Shown: one piece after another, positions 34,652 to 42,795 of the stretch
Layout: each line of letters opens with the position of its first letter
Numbering within the stretch: the stretch's first letter is position 1
Source of the DNA: CAG-273 sp964618105
Lineage (GTDB): Bacteria; Bacillota; Clostridia; TANB77; CAG-508
Assembly: GCA_964618105.1 (NCBI GenBank)
Contig: CAZUAJ010000003.1
Location: forward strand, 1-55,304
DNA: 55,304 bases
Direction: 5' to 3'
The notes under the pieces: model-generated
Database searches by the model: none
Seen by the model: only the letters and a program-made list of their open reading frames with translations
What the model was told of the DNA's origin: nothing
Translations under genes and position numbers: made by a program

Positions 34652-35128
34652 GTGAAAAGTATGTATGATAATGAAATGGAACTTCAGTTTATAAGTAAAT
34701 CAAGAAATGAAGCGTTTGCTCGCATTACAGTTGCAGCATTTGTAGCACAACTAGACCCAACAATTGAAGAATTAGCAGATATAAAAACTGCAGTGTCAGA
34801 AGCAGTTACAAATTGTATAGTACATGGATACGAAGACAGGGAAGGAATAATAAAACTAAAAGCAACATTACTTAATAACATGCTTGAAATAGAAATTGCA
34901 GATAATGGCAAAGGAATTGAAGATGTGGAACTTGCAAGAAAACCGTTATATACAACAAAAGCAAATCTTGAAAGATCTGGAATGGGCTTTACCATAATGG
35001 AAAGCTTTATGGATGAAATTGAAATTCATTCAGTTGTTGGAATAGGAACAAAAGTAGTAATGAAAAAACGAATAAAAAAAGAAGAAAATGAAACAATAGA
35101 AGAAGAAAAAAATGCTCTAATCAATTAA
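34652..35128 (+). CDS. spoIIAB: Anti-sigma F factor / serine kinase SpoIIAB
   Basis: 158 residues from a GTG with GAGGGGG upstream. A GHKL-type ATP-binding fold is visible: N-box KTAVSEAVTNCIVHGYE (Glu and Asn for Mg-ATP), G1 IADNGKGIED and G2 ERSGMGFTIMESF. It holds sigma F inactive and phosphorylates SpoIIAA. A Lys/Glu-rich tail of about 18 residues extends past the usual end. Confidence 0.95.
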   Translation: MKSMYDNEMELQFISKSRNEAFARITVAAFVAQLDPTIEELADIKTAVSEAVTNCIVHGYEDREGIIKLKATLLNNMLEIEIADNGKGIEDVELARKPLYTTKANLERSGMGFTIMESFMDEIEIHSVVGIGTKVVMKKRIKKEENETIEEEKNALIN

Positions 35129-35147
35129 AGATAGGAGGCATTTTTTT

Positions 35148-35879
35148 ATGCAAGAAGAATTTGATAATAAAATAGAGAATATTGAAAAAGCTAAACAAGG
35201 CGACAAAGATGCTATGCAACATTTAATAGATGTCAACAAAGGCCTTATTTGGAGCATAGTAAAACGCTTTCAAGATAGAGGGTATGAATTAGAAGATTTA
35301 TATCAAATAGGTGTAATGGGTTTTATTAAATGTGTAAAAAGATTTGATAGTAGCTTTGAAGTACGACTTTCTACCTATGCAGTACCATATATTTTGGGTG
35401 AAGTAAAAAGATATATTAGGGATAACGGGCCAATAAGAATTAGTAGGAGCTTAAAGGAACTTGCAATAAAGGTTTTGGAAGCTAAGAATGAATATTATAG
35501 AAAAACAGGTCAAGAAATAAAAATAGAAGAATTAGCAAAAATGCTTGGAACATCAAAAGAAGAAATAGCTCTTTCATTAGAAGCATTTCAGCCAATTTAC
35601 TCAATTGATGAACAACTAAGTGATGAAGAAGATGATGGACAATGTTTATTAGATAAAATGTCAAATCAGGTAGATGAAGCAAATTTGCTAACAAATAAGC
35701 TATGTATACAACAAGCAATAGAAAATTTAGAAGACAATGAAAAGCAAATAATACTTTTGAGATATTACAGGGAAAAAACACAAACTGAAATTGCTAAAAT
35801 TATGGGAATAACACAAGTTCAGGTTTCACGTATTGAAAGGCGTGTGCTTGAGAGCATGCGTGTAAAGCTGGCAATATAA
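35148..35879 (+). CDS. sigF: RNA polymerase sigma F
   Basis: 243 residues, sigma-70 family group 3. Region 2 is YELEDLYQIGVMGFIKCVKRFD with STYAVPYILGEVKRYIRDNG; region 3 starts KIEELAKMLGTSKEEI and region 4 is QTEIAKIMGITQVQVSRIERRVL. It is the first compartment-specific sigma factor of the forespore. It is encoded last in the spoIIA operon with AGGAGG upstream, and spoIID and the spoIIQ-like gene follow. Confidence 0.95.
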   Translation: MQEEFDNKIENIEKAKQGDKDAMQHLIDVNKGLIWSIVKRFQDRGYELEDLYQIGVMGFIKCVKRFDSSFEVRLSTYAVPYILGEVKRYIRDNGPIRISRSLKELAIKVLEAKNEYYRKTGQEIKIEELAKMLGTSKEEIALSLEAFQPIYSIDEQLSDEEDDGQCLLDKMSNQVDEANLLTNKLCIQQAIENLEDNEKQIILLRYYREKTQTEIAKIMGITQVQVSRIERRVLESMRVKLAI

Positions 35880-35883
35880 TGTT

Positions 35884-36114
35884 TTTTGTCAAATTGTTTA
35901 GTTTAAAATGTTTACATGTCCTGCAATGGGGAAAGTATTTTTATTTTCTTCGTTCGTCCCAACTGCATAATAAGCTGTAAATAAAATTTTACTTTCGTAA
36001 ATTTTAAAACAGCTTATAATTTGTCGGTCCCCACACAAGCTCACTTTGAAAAATAAAAATGTACTTTCCCCCTGCGCGGACTTATAAGTATATTTACTAA
36101 ACAATTTGACAAAA
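35884..36114. ncRNA. Structured intergenic element, copy A (possible structured RNA or folding mobile element)
   Basis: Nested inverted repeats fill the sigF-spoIID gap: outer 19-bp stem 35884-35902 / 36096-36114 (perfect); then GTCC.GCA..GGGGAAAGTA (35918-35937) with TACTTTCCCC.TGC..GGAC (36062-36081); then TTTTTATTTT / AAAATAAAAA (35938-35947 / 36050-36059); and an inner hairpin 35971-36016. The unpaired junctions (35948-35970 and 36017-36047) match those of copy B: TTCGYTCSTYCC on the left, TTGYYGG.YCCCCAC and AGCTC on the right. The strand and the type (RNA or DNA) are inferred. Confidence 0.6.
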
Positions 36115-36143
36115 CTATTATAAAAAAAAAGAAGGAGAAAAGG

Positions 36144-37139
36144 TTGAAAAAAATTTTAGCATATATATTAATATTTTTAATTACATGTTTTAGTATTCCT
36201 ATAATATTTACAAACACTGCAAAGCCAGCAAACACAAATACATTTAATAATACAGAAAATCAGCAAACAACATCAAATTATGACTATAAAAAATACAATA
36301 CAGTAAAATTATTACATACATCTACAAATAAAATTGAAGAACTTGGCTTAGACGAATATTTATATGGAGTAGTTAGTAGTGAAATGCCAGCAAGTTATGA
36401 AGAAGAAGCATTAAAAGCACAAGCAGTTGTTGCAAGAACATATACGCTATATAAAATTATAAATAGTACAAAAAAACATGGTGAAGCCAATATTTGTGAT
36501 TCTTCAACTTGTTGTCAAGCTTGGATTTCAAAAGAAAATAGACTTGCAAAATGGAAAGAGAAAAATAGAACCGAATATTGGAACAAAATTGTAAATGCAG
36601 TAAATACGACACAAGGTAAAATGATTACATACAATGGAAAACCAATAAATGCTTTTTTTCATTCAAATAGTGGTGGAACAACAGAAGCACCATTAAATGT
36701 TTGGGGCGGTAGTGGTTACCCATATTTACAGTCTGTACAAACAGCAGGTGAAGATGCATATAGCCAATACTCGTCAAAAGCTACATTTACTAAAAAAGAA
36801 TTTGAAGAAAAAATAAAAAAAGAACATAGTAATTTTAAAATAGACTTTTCAAAAGAAAATTGTATAAAAATAAAAGAATATACAGAAGGAAATAGAGTAA
36901 AAACTATTCAAATAGGAAACTTAGAATTATCTGGTGTAGAAGTTAGAAATTTACTAGGACTAAGGTCAGCAAATTTTAAAGTAACAATAGATGGCGAAAA
37001 TATTATATTTGAAGTAACTGGTTATGGACACGGGGTTGGAATGAGCCAAACAGGTGCAGATAGTTTAGCAAAACAAGGTAAGAATTATGAAGAAATAATT
37101 CATCATTTTTACACAGATGTAAATATAGAAGATATTTAA
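36144..37139 (+). CDS. spoIID: Stage II sporulation protein D (SpoIID)
   Basis: 331 residues from a TTG with GAAGGAGAAAAGG upstream. Membrane anchor at about 3-20. The family blocks are YLYGVVSSEMPASYEEEALKAQAVVARTY, FHSNSGGTTEA, and the final GHGVGMSQTGADSLAKQGK. SpoIID is a lytic transglycosylase that, with SpoIIM and SpoIIP, thins septal peptidoglycan so that the mother cell can engulf the forespore. The catalytic Glu lies in the SSEMPAS segment. Confidence 0.94.
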   Translation: MKKILAYILIFLITCFSIPIIFTNTAKPANTNTFNNTENQQTTSNYDYKKYNTVKLLHTSTNKIEELGLDEYLYGVVSSEMPASYEEEALKAQAVVARTYTLYKIINSTKKHGEANICDSSTCCQAWISKENRLAKWKEKNRTEYWNKIVNAVNTTQGKMITYNGKPINAFFHSNSGGTTEAPLNVWGGSGYPYLQSVQTAGEDAYSQYSSKATFTKKEFEEKIKKEHSNFKIDFSKENCIKIKEYTEGNRVKTIQIGNLELSGVEVRNLLGLRSANFKVTIDGENIIFEVTGYGHGVGMSQTGADSLAKQGKNYEEIIHHFYTDVNIEDI

Positions 37140-37208
37140 CATTTTTTGTATAAATTTCTCAAACATGTAAATAATTATACTAAATAAAAATTAAGGAGGA
37201 ATTATATT

Positions 37209-37997
37209 ATGAGAAGAAATTACAAAGGAAGATTTGAAGAAGGAATAGATACAAAAAAAGTGTTATATATTACAGGAACTATACTTGCTTTAGCGATAAT
37301 TGCATTTGTTATAACTTTTTTTATTTATGGAAATACATTAAATAAAACAAATGAACTTAGTAAAATAAATACCAATTCATTAGGAACAATTACTGCAATA
37401 GAAGAAACTAGTACGTCTTATGGAAAAACAGTTGATGAAATGCAAAATGAAATTGACAATACAGAAAAGGTAGCAATAAATACAAGTAGCATAGAAGCTG
37501 AAGAAAAAGAAGAAAACATAGTTAAAAATGATGAAAAAAAGCAAACTACAACTCAAAGTAATACAGTTAACAAAACAGAAACAATAAAAGATCCTGAGTT
37601 TAAAATTCCGGTTTCAGGAGAAATAATGAAGGAATTTGCTGACAATAAATTAGTATATTCTAATACATTAGATGTTTGGACAACTCACAATGGAATTGAT
37701 ATTGCTGCAGATAAAACAACAGTAGTAAAAGCGGCTACAGACGGAACTGTAAAATCAATAAAAAATGACCCACGTTATGGTTTGACTATTATTATAGAAC
37801 ACGTAAATGGATATAAAACAGTATATTCAAATTTGTTGTCAACTGAATTTGTTGTGGAAGGTGAAAAGGTTGAACAAGGGCAAAGCATAGGAACTGTGGG
37901 AAATTCGGCAACATTTGAAGTGTCAGAAGAACCACATCTTCATTTTGAAATATTAAAAAATAATGAGCAACTTGATCCAGAACTATATTTAAAGTAA
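37209..37997 (+). CDS. spoIIQ: SpoIIQ-like M23 (LytM) endopeptidase
   Basis: 262 residues: a single membrane segment near 18-40, a Ser/Thr/Glu-rich linker to about 135, then a LytM domain. The zinc ligands are intact: HNGIDIAAD (His, Asp) and HLHFE (His). In Bacillus SpoIIQ lacks the first His, while clostridial SpoIIQ keeps it and is an active or zinc-bound partner of SpoIIIAH during engulfment. Position next to spoIID supports this call. AAGGAGG upstream. A general cell-wall M23 peptidase is the alternative. Confidence 0.85.
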   Translation: MRRNYKGRFEEGIDTKKVLYITGTILALAIIAFVITFFIYGNTLNKTNELSKINTNSLGTITAIEETSTSYGKTVDEMQNEIDNTEKVAINTSSIEAEEKEENIVKNDEKKQTTTQSNTVNKTETIKDPEFKIPVSGEIMKEFADNKLVYSNTLDVWTTHNGIDIAADKTTVVKAATDGTVKSIKNDPRYGLTIIIEHVNGYKTVYSNLLSTEFVVEGEKVEQGQSIGTVGNSATFEVSEEPHLHFEILKNNEQLDPELYLK

Positions 37998-38076
37998 TAA
38001 AATTAAATATAAAAATATACAATAATTAAGAAGTTAATGCAATTTTAAAAAATATATATAAAAAACTAAAAAACTA

Positions 38077-38105
38077 TTTACAAAATTCGACAAAAAATGT
38101 ATTAT
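38077..38105 (+). promoter_or_regulatory. Promoter of the TM2/DUF2752 pair
   Basis: TTTACA (38077-38082), 17 bases, TATTAT (38100-38105). A TTCGACA (38086-38092) lies in the spacer; an alternative TATAAT is at 38111-38116. Confidence 0.4.
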
Positions 38106-38139
38106 ATATTTATAATATATTTTAAGGAGGATGTTTGAT

Positions 38140-38352
38140 ATGAAAAGTCAAAAAGATTGGTTAACAACTTTATTACTATGTATATTTTTAGGTGGTATAG
38201 GCGTTCACAGATTCTATGCTGGAAAAATTGGAACAGGAATACTACAATTACTTACAGTTGGTGGATGTGGAATTTGGACTTTAGTAGACCTTATTATGAT
38301 TATAACTGGAAGTTTCAAAGATAAAGATGGAAACCCAATCACAAATAAATAG
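38140..38352 (+). CDS. TM2 domain protein
   Basis: 70 residues from the ATG at 38140. The in-frame ATG at 38131 touches AAGGAGG directly, so the later start fits the ribosome site. It has the TM2 pattern: LLLCIFLGGIGVHRFYAGK followed by GILQLLTVGGCGIWTLVDL, two membrane segments joined by a short loop. TM2 proteins have no settled role. Its last codons overlap the next gene. Confidence 0.85.
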   Translation: MKSQKDWLTTLLLCIFLGGIGVHRFYAGKIGTGILQLLTVGGCGIWTLVDLIMIITGSFKDKDGNPITNK

Positions 38353-38638
38353 AATTATTTTATTTATTATAATTAATGTAATATTATTGGTAGTTTTATA
38401 TAGTATACCAGTAAATAGTAAAATATTAGAAAACTTATGTATATATAAACTAATATTTGGAAAAGAATGTTGGAACTGTGGAATGACTAGAGCATTTTTG
38501 TCAGTAATTCATTTGGATTTTAATAAAGCATTAATGTATAATAATAAAGTAGTATTAGTATTTCCATTAACAACAGTAATATACTTTTTTTCATGGTATA
38601 AGTATATTGTAGGAAAAAACAAACGAGAACAAAATTAA
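38327..38638 (+). CDS. DUF2752 membrane protein
   Basis: 103 residues starting inside the end of the TM2 gene, so coupled to it. A signature CWNCGMTRAFL, close to the DUF2752 C-x-x-C-G-M-T-R-A motif, sits between membrane segments at about 8-28 and 75-95. Pairing of TM2 with DUF2752 is common in Firmicutes. Function unknown; the CxxC could bind metal or be redox-active. Confidence 0.82.
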   Translation: METQSQINRIILFIIINVILLVVLYSIPVNSKILENLCIYKLIFGKECWNCGMTRAFLSVIHLDFNKALMYNNKVVLVFPLTTVIYFFSWYKYIVGKNKREQN

Positions 38639-38658
38639 ATTTGTTCTCGTTTTTATTT
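38621..38658 (+). terminator. Intrinsic terminator after the DUF2752 gene
   Basis: A 13-bp stem AAACGAGAACAAA (38621-38633) / TTTGTTCTCGTTT (38640-38652) has the stop codon in its loop and a T run after it. Confidence 0.85.
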
Positions 38659-38674
38659 TTTATACTTAAACCAA

Positions 38675-38703
38675 TTGAAAAATACCATTAATTAATATAT
38701 AAT
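38675..38703 (+). promoter_or_regulatory. addA promoter
   Basis: TTGAAA (38675-38680), 17 bases, TATAAT (38698-38703), 35 bases before the GTG start of addA. Confidence 0.65.
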
Positions 38704-38738
38704 AGGCATGTAAAATTATTCAAAAAAGGAGCAAAAAA

Positions 38739-41700
38739 GTGGCAGAAGTAAAATGGACAAATGAACAATTACAAGCAATACAAGAAAAAGGCTCAAACAT
38801 ATTAGTAGCTGCTGCAGCAGGTAGTGGAAAAACCGCAGTACTTGTTGAAAGAATTATTCATAAAATAATTGATGAACAAATGGATATTGATAAAATGTTA
38901 GTAGTAACATTTACAAATGCTGCAGCTAGTGAAATGCGTGAAAGAATATTAGAAGCCATATATAAAAAATTAGAAGAAACACCACAAAATGTTCATTTAC
39001 AAAAGCAAATAATACTTTTAAACAAAGCAAGTATTTGCACAATACATTCATTTTGCTTAGATGTTATTCATAACCACTTTTACGAAATAGATATACCAAG
39101 CAATTTTAAAATTGCAGATACAGCTGAAATAGACCTTTTAAAACAAGAAGTTTTAGATGATTTATTTGAACAAAAATATACTAATAATGATGAAAATTTT
39201 ATAAACCTTTTAGAAAATTACACTAATTACCGTGGGGATGATGCTCTACAGGAATTAGTGTTAAAAACGTATAAATTTATACAAAGTAGTCCATTCCCTA
39301 TAAAATGGTTACAAGAAAAATTAGAACTATTAAAAATAGAAAATCAAGATATATCACAAACTATATGGGGGAAGCTTATTATTCAAAAAGTTGAAGATGA
39401 CGTTCAAGAAGGAATAATACAACTTGAAGCAATAAAAGCAAAACTTGCCCTATTTCCAGAAATGGCAAAATTTTATCAAACAATAAGTGAAGATATAATA
39501 AATTTACAAGATGTATTAAAATATAGTTCATGGGATGAGCTATATACTAAATTATTAAATGTTAGTTCAAGATTTGGTAAATGGCCAACTGACAAAAAAG
39601 TAACAATTGATTTAAAAGAAGAAGCAAAAGAAATAAGAGATAAAGTAAAAAAACAAATAAAAGAAAAAACAGCAAAATTATTAACTTGTACACAAGAACA
39701 AGCTATAAAAGACTTAGAAATAATTACTCCAATACTTGAAAAACTAGCAAATTTGGTAATTGAGTTTACACAAAATTTTGCAGAAAAAAAGAAAGAAAAA
39801 AATTGCATTGATTTTAATGATATTGAACATTTTGCATTAAAAATATTATTAGACGAAAACAATGAGCCAACAGAAGTTGCCAAAAAATATAAACAAAAAT
39901 TTCAAGAAATTGCAATTGATGAATATCAAGACAGTAACCTAGTACAAGAAGCAATATTAACAAGTATTTCAAATGGTAACAACATATTTATGGTTGGAGA
40001 TGTTAAACAAAGTATATATAAATTTAGACAAGCTAGACCAGAACTGTTTTTGCAAAAATATGAAGAATACAAAAATAAAGAAGAAAAAACAGAAACAGAT
40101 AATTTAAAAATACAGCTATTTCGTAACTTTAGAAGTAGGCAAAATATTTTAAATATTACAAACCTAATATTTGAATCAATAATGAGTAAAGAGTTAGGGG
40201 ATATAAACTATAATGAAAATGAATATTTAAATTATGGTGCAAACTACCCAGAACCAGAAGAAATTGAAAATGAACAACAAAATAGCGAAGAAATACAAAT
40301 TAAAAATTATGCAGGAATTGCTCAATTAGAAATTATAAATCTAAAAGAAGATGAACAAATTACAGCATTTGAAGGTGAAGAAGATGATGAAGAAGATGGC
40401 GAGCAAGACAGAATAGAAGATGATGTGTTAGAAGCTAAATTTGTAGCAAATAAAATACACCAATTATTAAAAAGTGATTACATAGTATTTGACAAAAAAC
40501 AAGGATACAGAAAAATAAGACCAAAAGATATAGTAATACTATTAAGAGCAACCTCTGTTTTAGCACCAATATATGAAAAAGAATTATCAGACTTAGAATT
40601 ACCTGTATTTAGTGATACATCAGCATCATATTTAGATACAGTTGAAATACAAACAATATTATCAGTTTTAAAAATTATAGATAATCCGCTACAAGATATA
40701 CCACTTGTAGTTGTATTAAGGTCATCTATTTGCAATTTTACAGACAATGATTTAATTACAATAAGGCTAACAGACAGAAATTGTAACTTTTATGAAGCAT
40801 TAATTAAAACACGACTTGTATGTGAAGAAAAATTAAAACAAAAAATAGAAAACTTTTTAGAAAAACTAGAAAAATGGAAAAATATTTCTAGTTATATGCC
40901 ATTAGATGAATTTATATGGCAAATATACTTAGATACAGGCTATTACCAATATGTAGGTTTGCTTCCAAATGGAGCAATGAGACAAGCAAACTTAAAAACT
41001 CTATTTGAAAAAGCAAAACAATACGAAAAAGCAAGTTTTAAAGGATTATTTAACTTTATACAATTTATAGACAAACTAAAAAAACAAAATGGAGATTTAG
41101 CATCAGCAAAGCTTATTGGCGAAAATGAAGATGTAATTAGAATAATGAGTATTCATAAAAGTAAAGGACTTGAATTTCCTGTTGTATTTTTGTGCAACAC
41201 ACATAAAAAGTTTAATATGCAGGATCTAAATGAAAATATATTATTACATCAAGATATAGGATTTGGTCCAACAATTATAGATACAAACAGAAAAATAAAA
41301 TATCCAAGCATAGCAAAAGATGCAATTAAGCTAAAAATGAAGCAAGAAACACTTTCAGAAGAGCAACGTATTTTGTATGTTGCATTAACAAGAGCAAAAG
41401 AAAAGTTATATATCACAGGTAGAAACAAGGACTTTACAAAATATATGCAAGAAAAAAGCAAAATAATAGAAATGTATGAAAGTGAAAACATAAAACTTGA
41501 CTCAAAATTAATGAAAAAAGCAAATTCATATTTAGACTGGATAATGTATGTATATTTATTTAATAAAGAAAAACAATTCACATTAAAAGGCGAAAAATAT
41601 AAATTAGACGATATTATGACATTAAATACACATAGTAAAAAAGCATTATTAAATACGTTACAAAAAGAAGAAAAAACAGAACAAATAAATTTAAAAGCAA

Positions 41701-42530
41701 AAATAGAAGAAATATTAAAAAATAAACCACAAGAAGAAAAACAAAAATCACAACAAGCTTTAAAAGAACTATTAGAATGGAAATACAAATATATAGTAGA
41801 CACAACACTTCCAACAAAATCATCTGTTACAAAAATAAAACAAGAAAAAATAAAATTACAAGAAATTTTAGAAGAACAGTCAAAACTACAAAATGCAGAA
41901 TATGTAGAAAATATTAAAAATAGCAAAAACGAAGAAGTAGAAATAACAAAACAAAAAGATTATAAAACAGAATATATGCCTAAATTTATGCAAGAAACTA
42001 AAAAAATATCAAATGCAGAAAAGGGGACATTAATACATTTATGTATTCAAAAACTGGATGAAAAACAACAATACACATTAAAAGATATAGAAAACATAAT
42101 ACTAAACTTAGTGGAAAAAGAAATAATAACACAAAATGAAGCAGACACAATTGATGCAGAATTAATTTATCAATATACAAAATCACAATTATTTGAAGAA
42201 TTAAAACAGGCAAAAGAAATTCACAAAGAACAACCATTTTATATAAACATACCAGCAAAAGATATTATTATAGATGCAGAACAATCAGAAAAAAATATTT
42301 TGGTACAGGGTGTTATAGATTTATATTATATTGATAAAAATGATAATTTAATATTAATAGACTTTAAAACAGACTATATTCCAAATAAATTAAATGCAAA
42401 ACAAGAAATATTAGAAAGATATAATGTTCAATTAGAAATTTATAAAACTGCATTAGAACAAGCATTAAACAAAAAAGTTGACAAAGCTGCACTTTGTTTA
42501 GTAAAGGACAATTTTAGTTTACTTGCTTAA
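38739..42530 (+). CDS. addA: ATP-dependent helicase/nuclease subunit A (AddA)
   Basis: 1263 residues from a GTG with AAGGAG upstream. SF1A helicase motifs: WTNEQLQAI (Q motif), AAAGSGKTAVL (Walker A), DEYQDSN (Walker B), VGDVKQSIYKFRQARPELF (III), IMSIHKSKGLEFPVVFL (V) and RILYVALTRAKEKL (VI). The C-terminal RecB-type nuclease has GVIDLYY and LILIDFKTDY (Asp, Asp, Lys catalytic). AddA works with AddB to resect double-strand ends to Chi-like sites and load RecA. The usual addB neighbour is absent; a DUF2752 gene and terminator precede it. Confidence 0.94.
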   Translation: MAEVKWTNEQLQAIQEKGSNILVAAAAGSGKTAVLVERIIHKIIDEQMDIDKMLVVTFTNAAASEMRERILEAIYKKLEETPQNVHLQKQIILLNKASICTIHSFCLDVIHNHFYEIDIPSNFKIADTAEIDLLKQEVLDDLFEQKYTNNDENFINLLENYTNYRGDDALQELVLKTYKFIQSSPFPIKWLQEKLELLKIENQDISQTIWGKLIIQKVEDDVQEGIIQLEAIKAKLALFPEMAKFYQTISEDIINLQDVLKYSSWDELYTKLLNVSSRFGKWPTDKKVTIDLKEEAKEIRDKVKKQIKEKTAKLLTCTQEQAIKDLEIITPILEKLANLVIEFTQNFAEKKKEKNCIDFNDIEHFALKILLDENNEPTEVAKKYKQKFQEIAIDEYQDSNLVQEAILTSISNGNNIFMVGDVKQSIYKFRQARPELFLQKYEEYKNKEEKTETDNLKIQLFRNFRSRQNILNITNLIFESIMSKELGDINYNENEYLNYGANYPEPEEIENEQQNSEEIQIKNYAGIAQLEIINLKEDEQITAFEGEEDDEEDGEQDRIEDDVLEAKFVANKIHQLLKSDYIVFDKKQGYRKIRPKDIVILLRATSVLAPIYEKELSDLELPVFSDTSASYLDTVEIQTILSVLKIIDNPLQDIPLVVVLRSSICNFTDNDLITIRLTDRNCNFYEALIKTRLVCEEKLKQKIENFLEKLEKWKNISSYMPLDEFIWQIYLDTGYYQYVGLLPNGAMRQANLKTLFEKAKQYEKASFKGLFNFIQFIDKLKKQNGDLASAKLIGENEDVIRIMSIHKSKGLEFPVVFLCNTHKKFNMQDLNENILLHQDIGFGPTIIDTNRKIKYPSIAKDAIKLKMKQETLSEEQRILYVALTRAKEKLYITGRNKDFTKYMQEKSKIIEMYESENIKLDSKLMKKANSYLDWIMYVYLFNKEKQFTLKGEKYKLDDIMTLNTHSKKALLNTLQKEEKTEQINLKAKIEEILKNKPQEEKQKSQQALKELLEWKYKYIVDTTLPTKSSVTKIKQEKIKLQEILEEQSKLQNAEYVENIKNSKNEEVEITKQKDYKTEYMPKFMQETKKISNAEKGTLIHLCIQKLDEKQQYTLKDIENIILNLVEKEIITQNEADTIDAELIYQYTKSQLFEELKQAKEIHKEQPFYINIPAKDIIIDAEQSEKNILVQGVIDLYYIDKNDNLILIDFKTDYIPNKLNAKQEILERYNVQLEIYKTALEQALNKKVDKAALCLVKDNFSLLA

Positions 42531-42540
42531 AGTACTTATA

Positions 42541-42756
42541 TGTCCTGCAACGGGGAAAGTCCCTTATCTAATAACCAGAAATATTTTTGTTTTCTAGCAA
42601 CAGTAGTAATATATAATGTTTTTTTTCGCTCCTTCCCCCAGCCTTCGTACAATGTGTAACACAATTTTCCACTAGTGAAAAATTGATAACACATTGTAAA
42701 CTTGCTGGATCCCCACGATACCGAGCTCTAAAAAACATTATATATTACTACTGTTG
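42541..42756. ncRNA. Structured intergenic element, copy B
   Basis: It begins with TGTCCTGCAACGGGGAAAGT, the same 20-base motif as copy A with one change. A perfect 27-bp stem joins 42598-42624 to 42730-42756. An inner hairpin spans 42649-42697 (ACAATGTGT / ACACATTGT, CAATTTT / AAAATTG). The junctions 42625-42648 and 42698-42729 share with copy A the TTCGYTCSTYCC, TTGYYGG.YCCCCAC and AGCTC patterns. CCAGC (42638-42642) / GCTGG (42704-42708) can also pair. The partner strand for the 5' motif, present in copy A, is missing, so this copy may be truncated at its 3' side. Confidence 0.6.
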
Positions 42757-42795
42757 AGTAAAAAAATAAGTAATAAAACTATAAGGAGAAAAGCA

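Noticed and set aside
35884..36114. CRISPR array or integron attC site as an explanation of the structured elements
   Set aside because: There are no regularly spaced direct repeats, and the core GTT/AAC boxes of attC sites are missing.
38086..38092. Isolated TTCGACA (Spo0A-box-like) in the TM2 promoter, and a TGTCGAA at 23426-23432 before groES
   Set aside because: A rough estimate gives about five or six chance matches to this 7-mer in a window of this size and composition, so single copies are not evidence. Only the close pair at 34206-34231 is kept.
41249..41926. Minus-strand frame of 225 codons opposite addA
   Set aside because: Hydrophobic Phe/Ser/Cys-rich shadow of a Lys-rich coding region, with no ribosome site.
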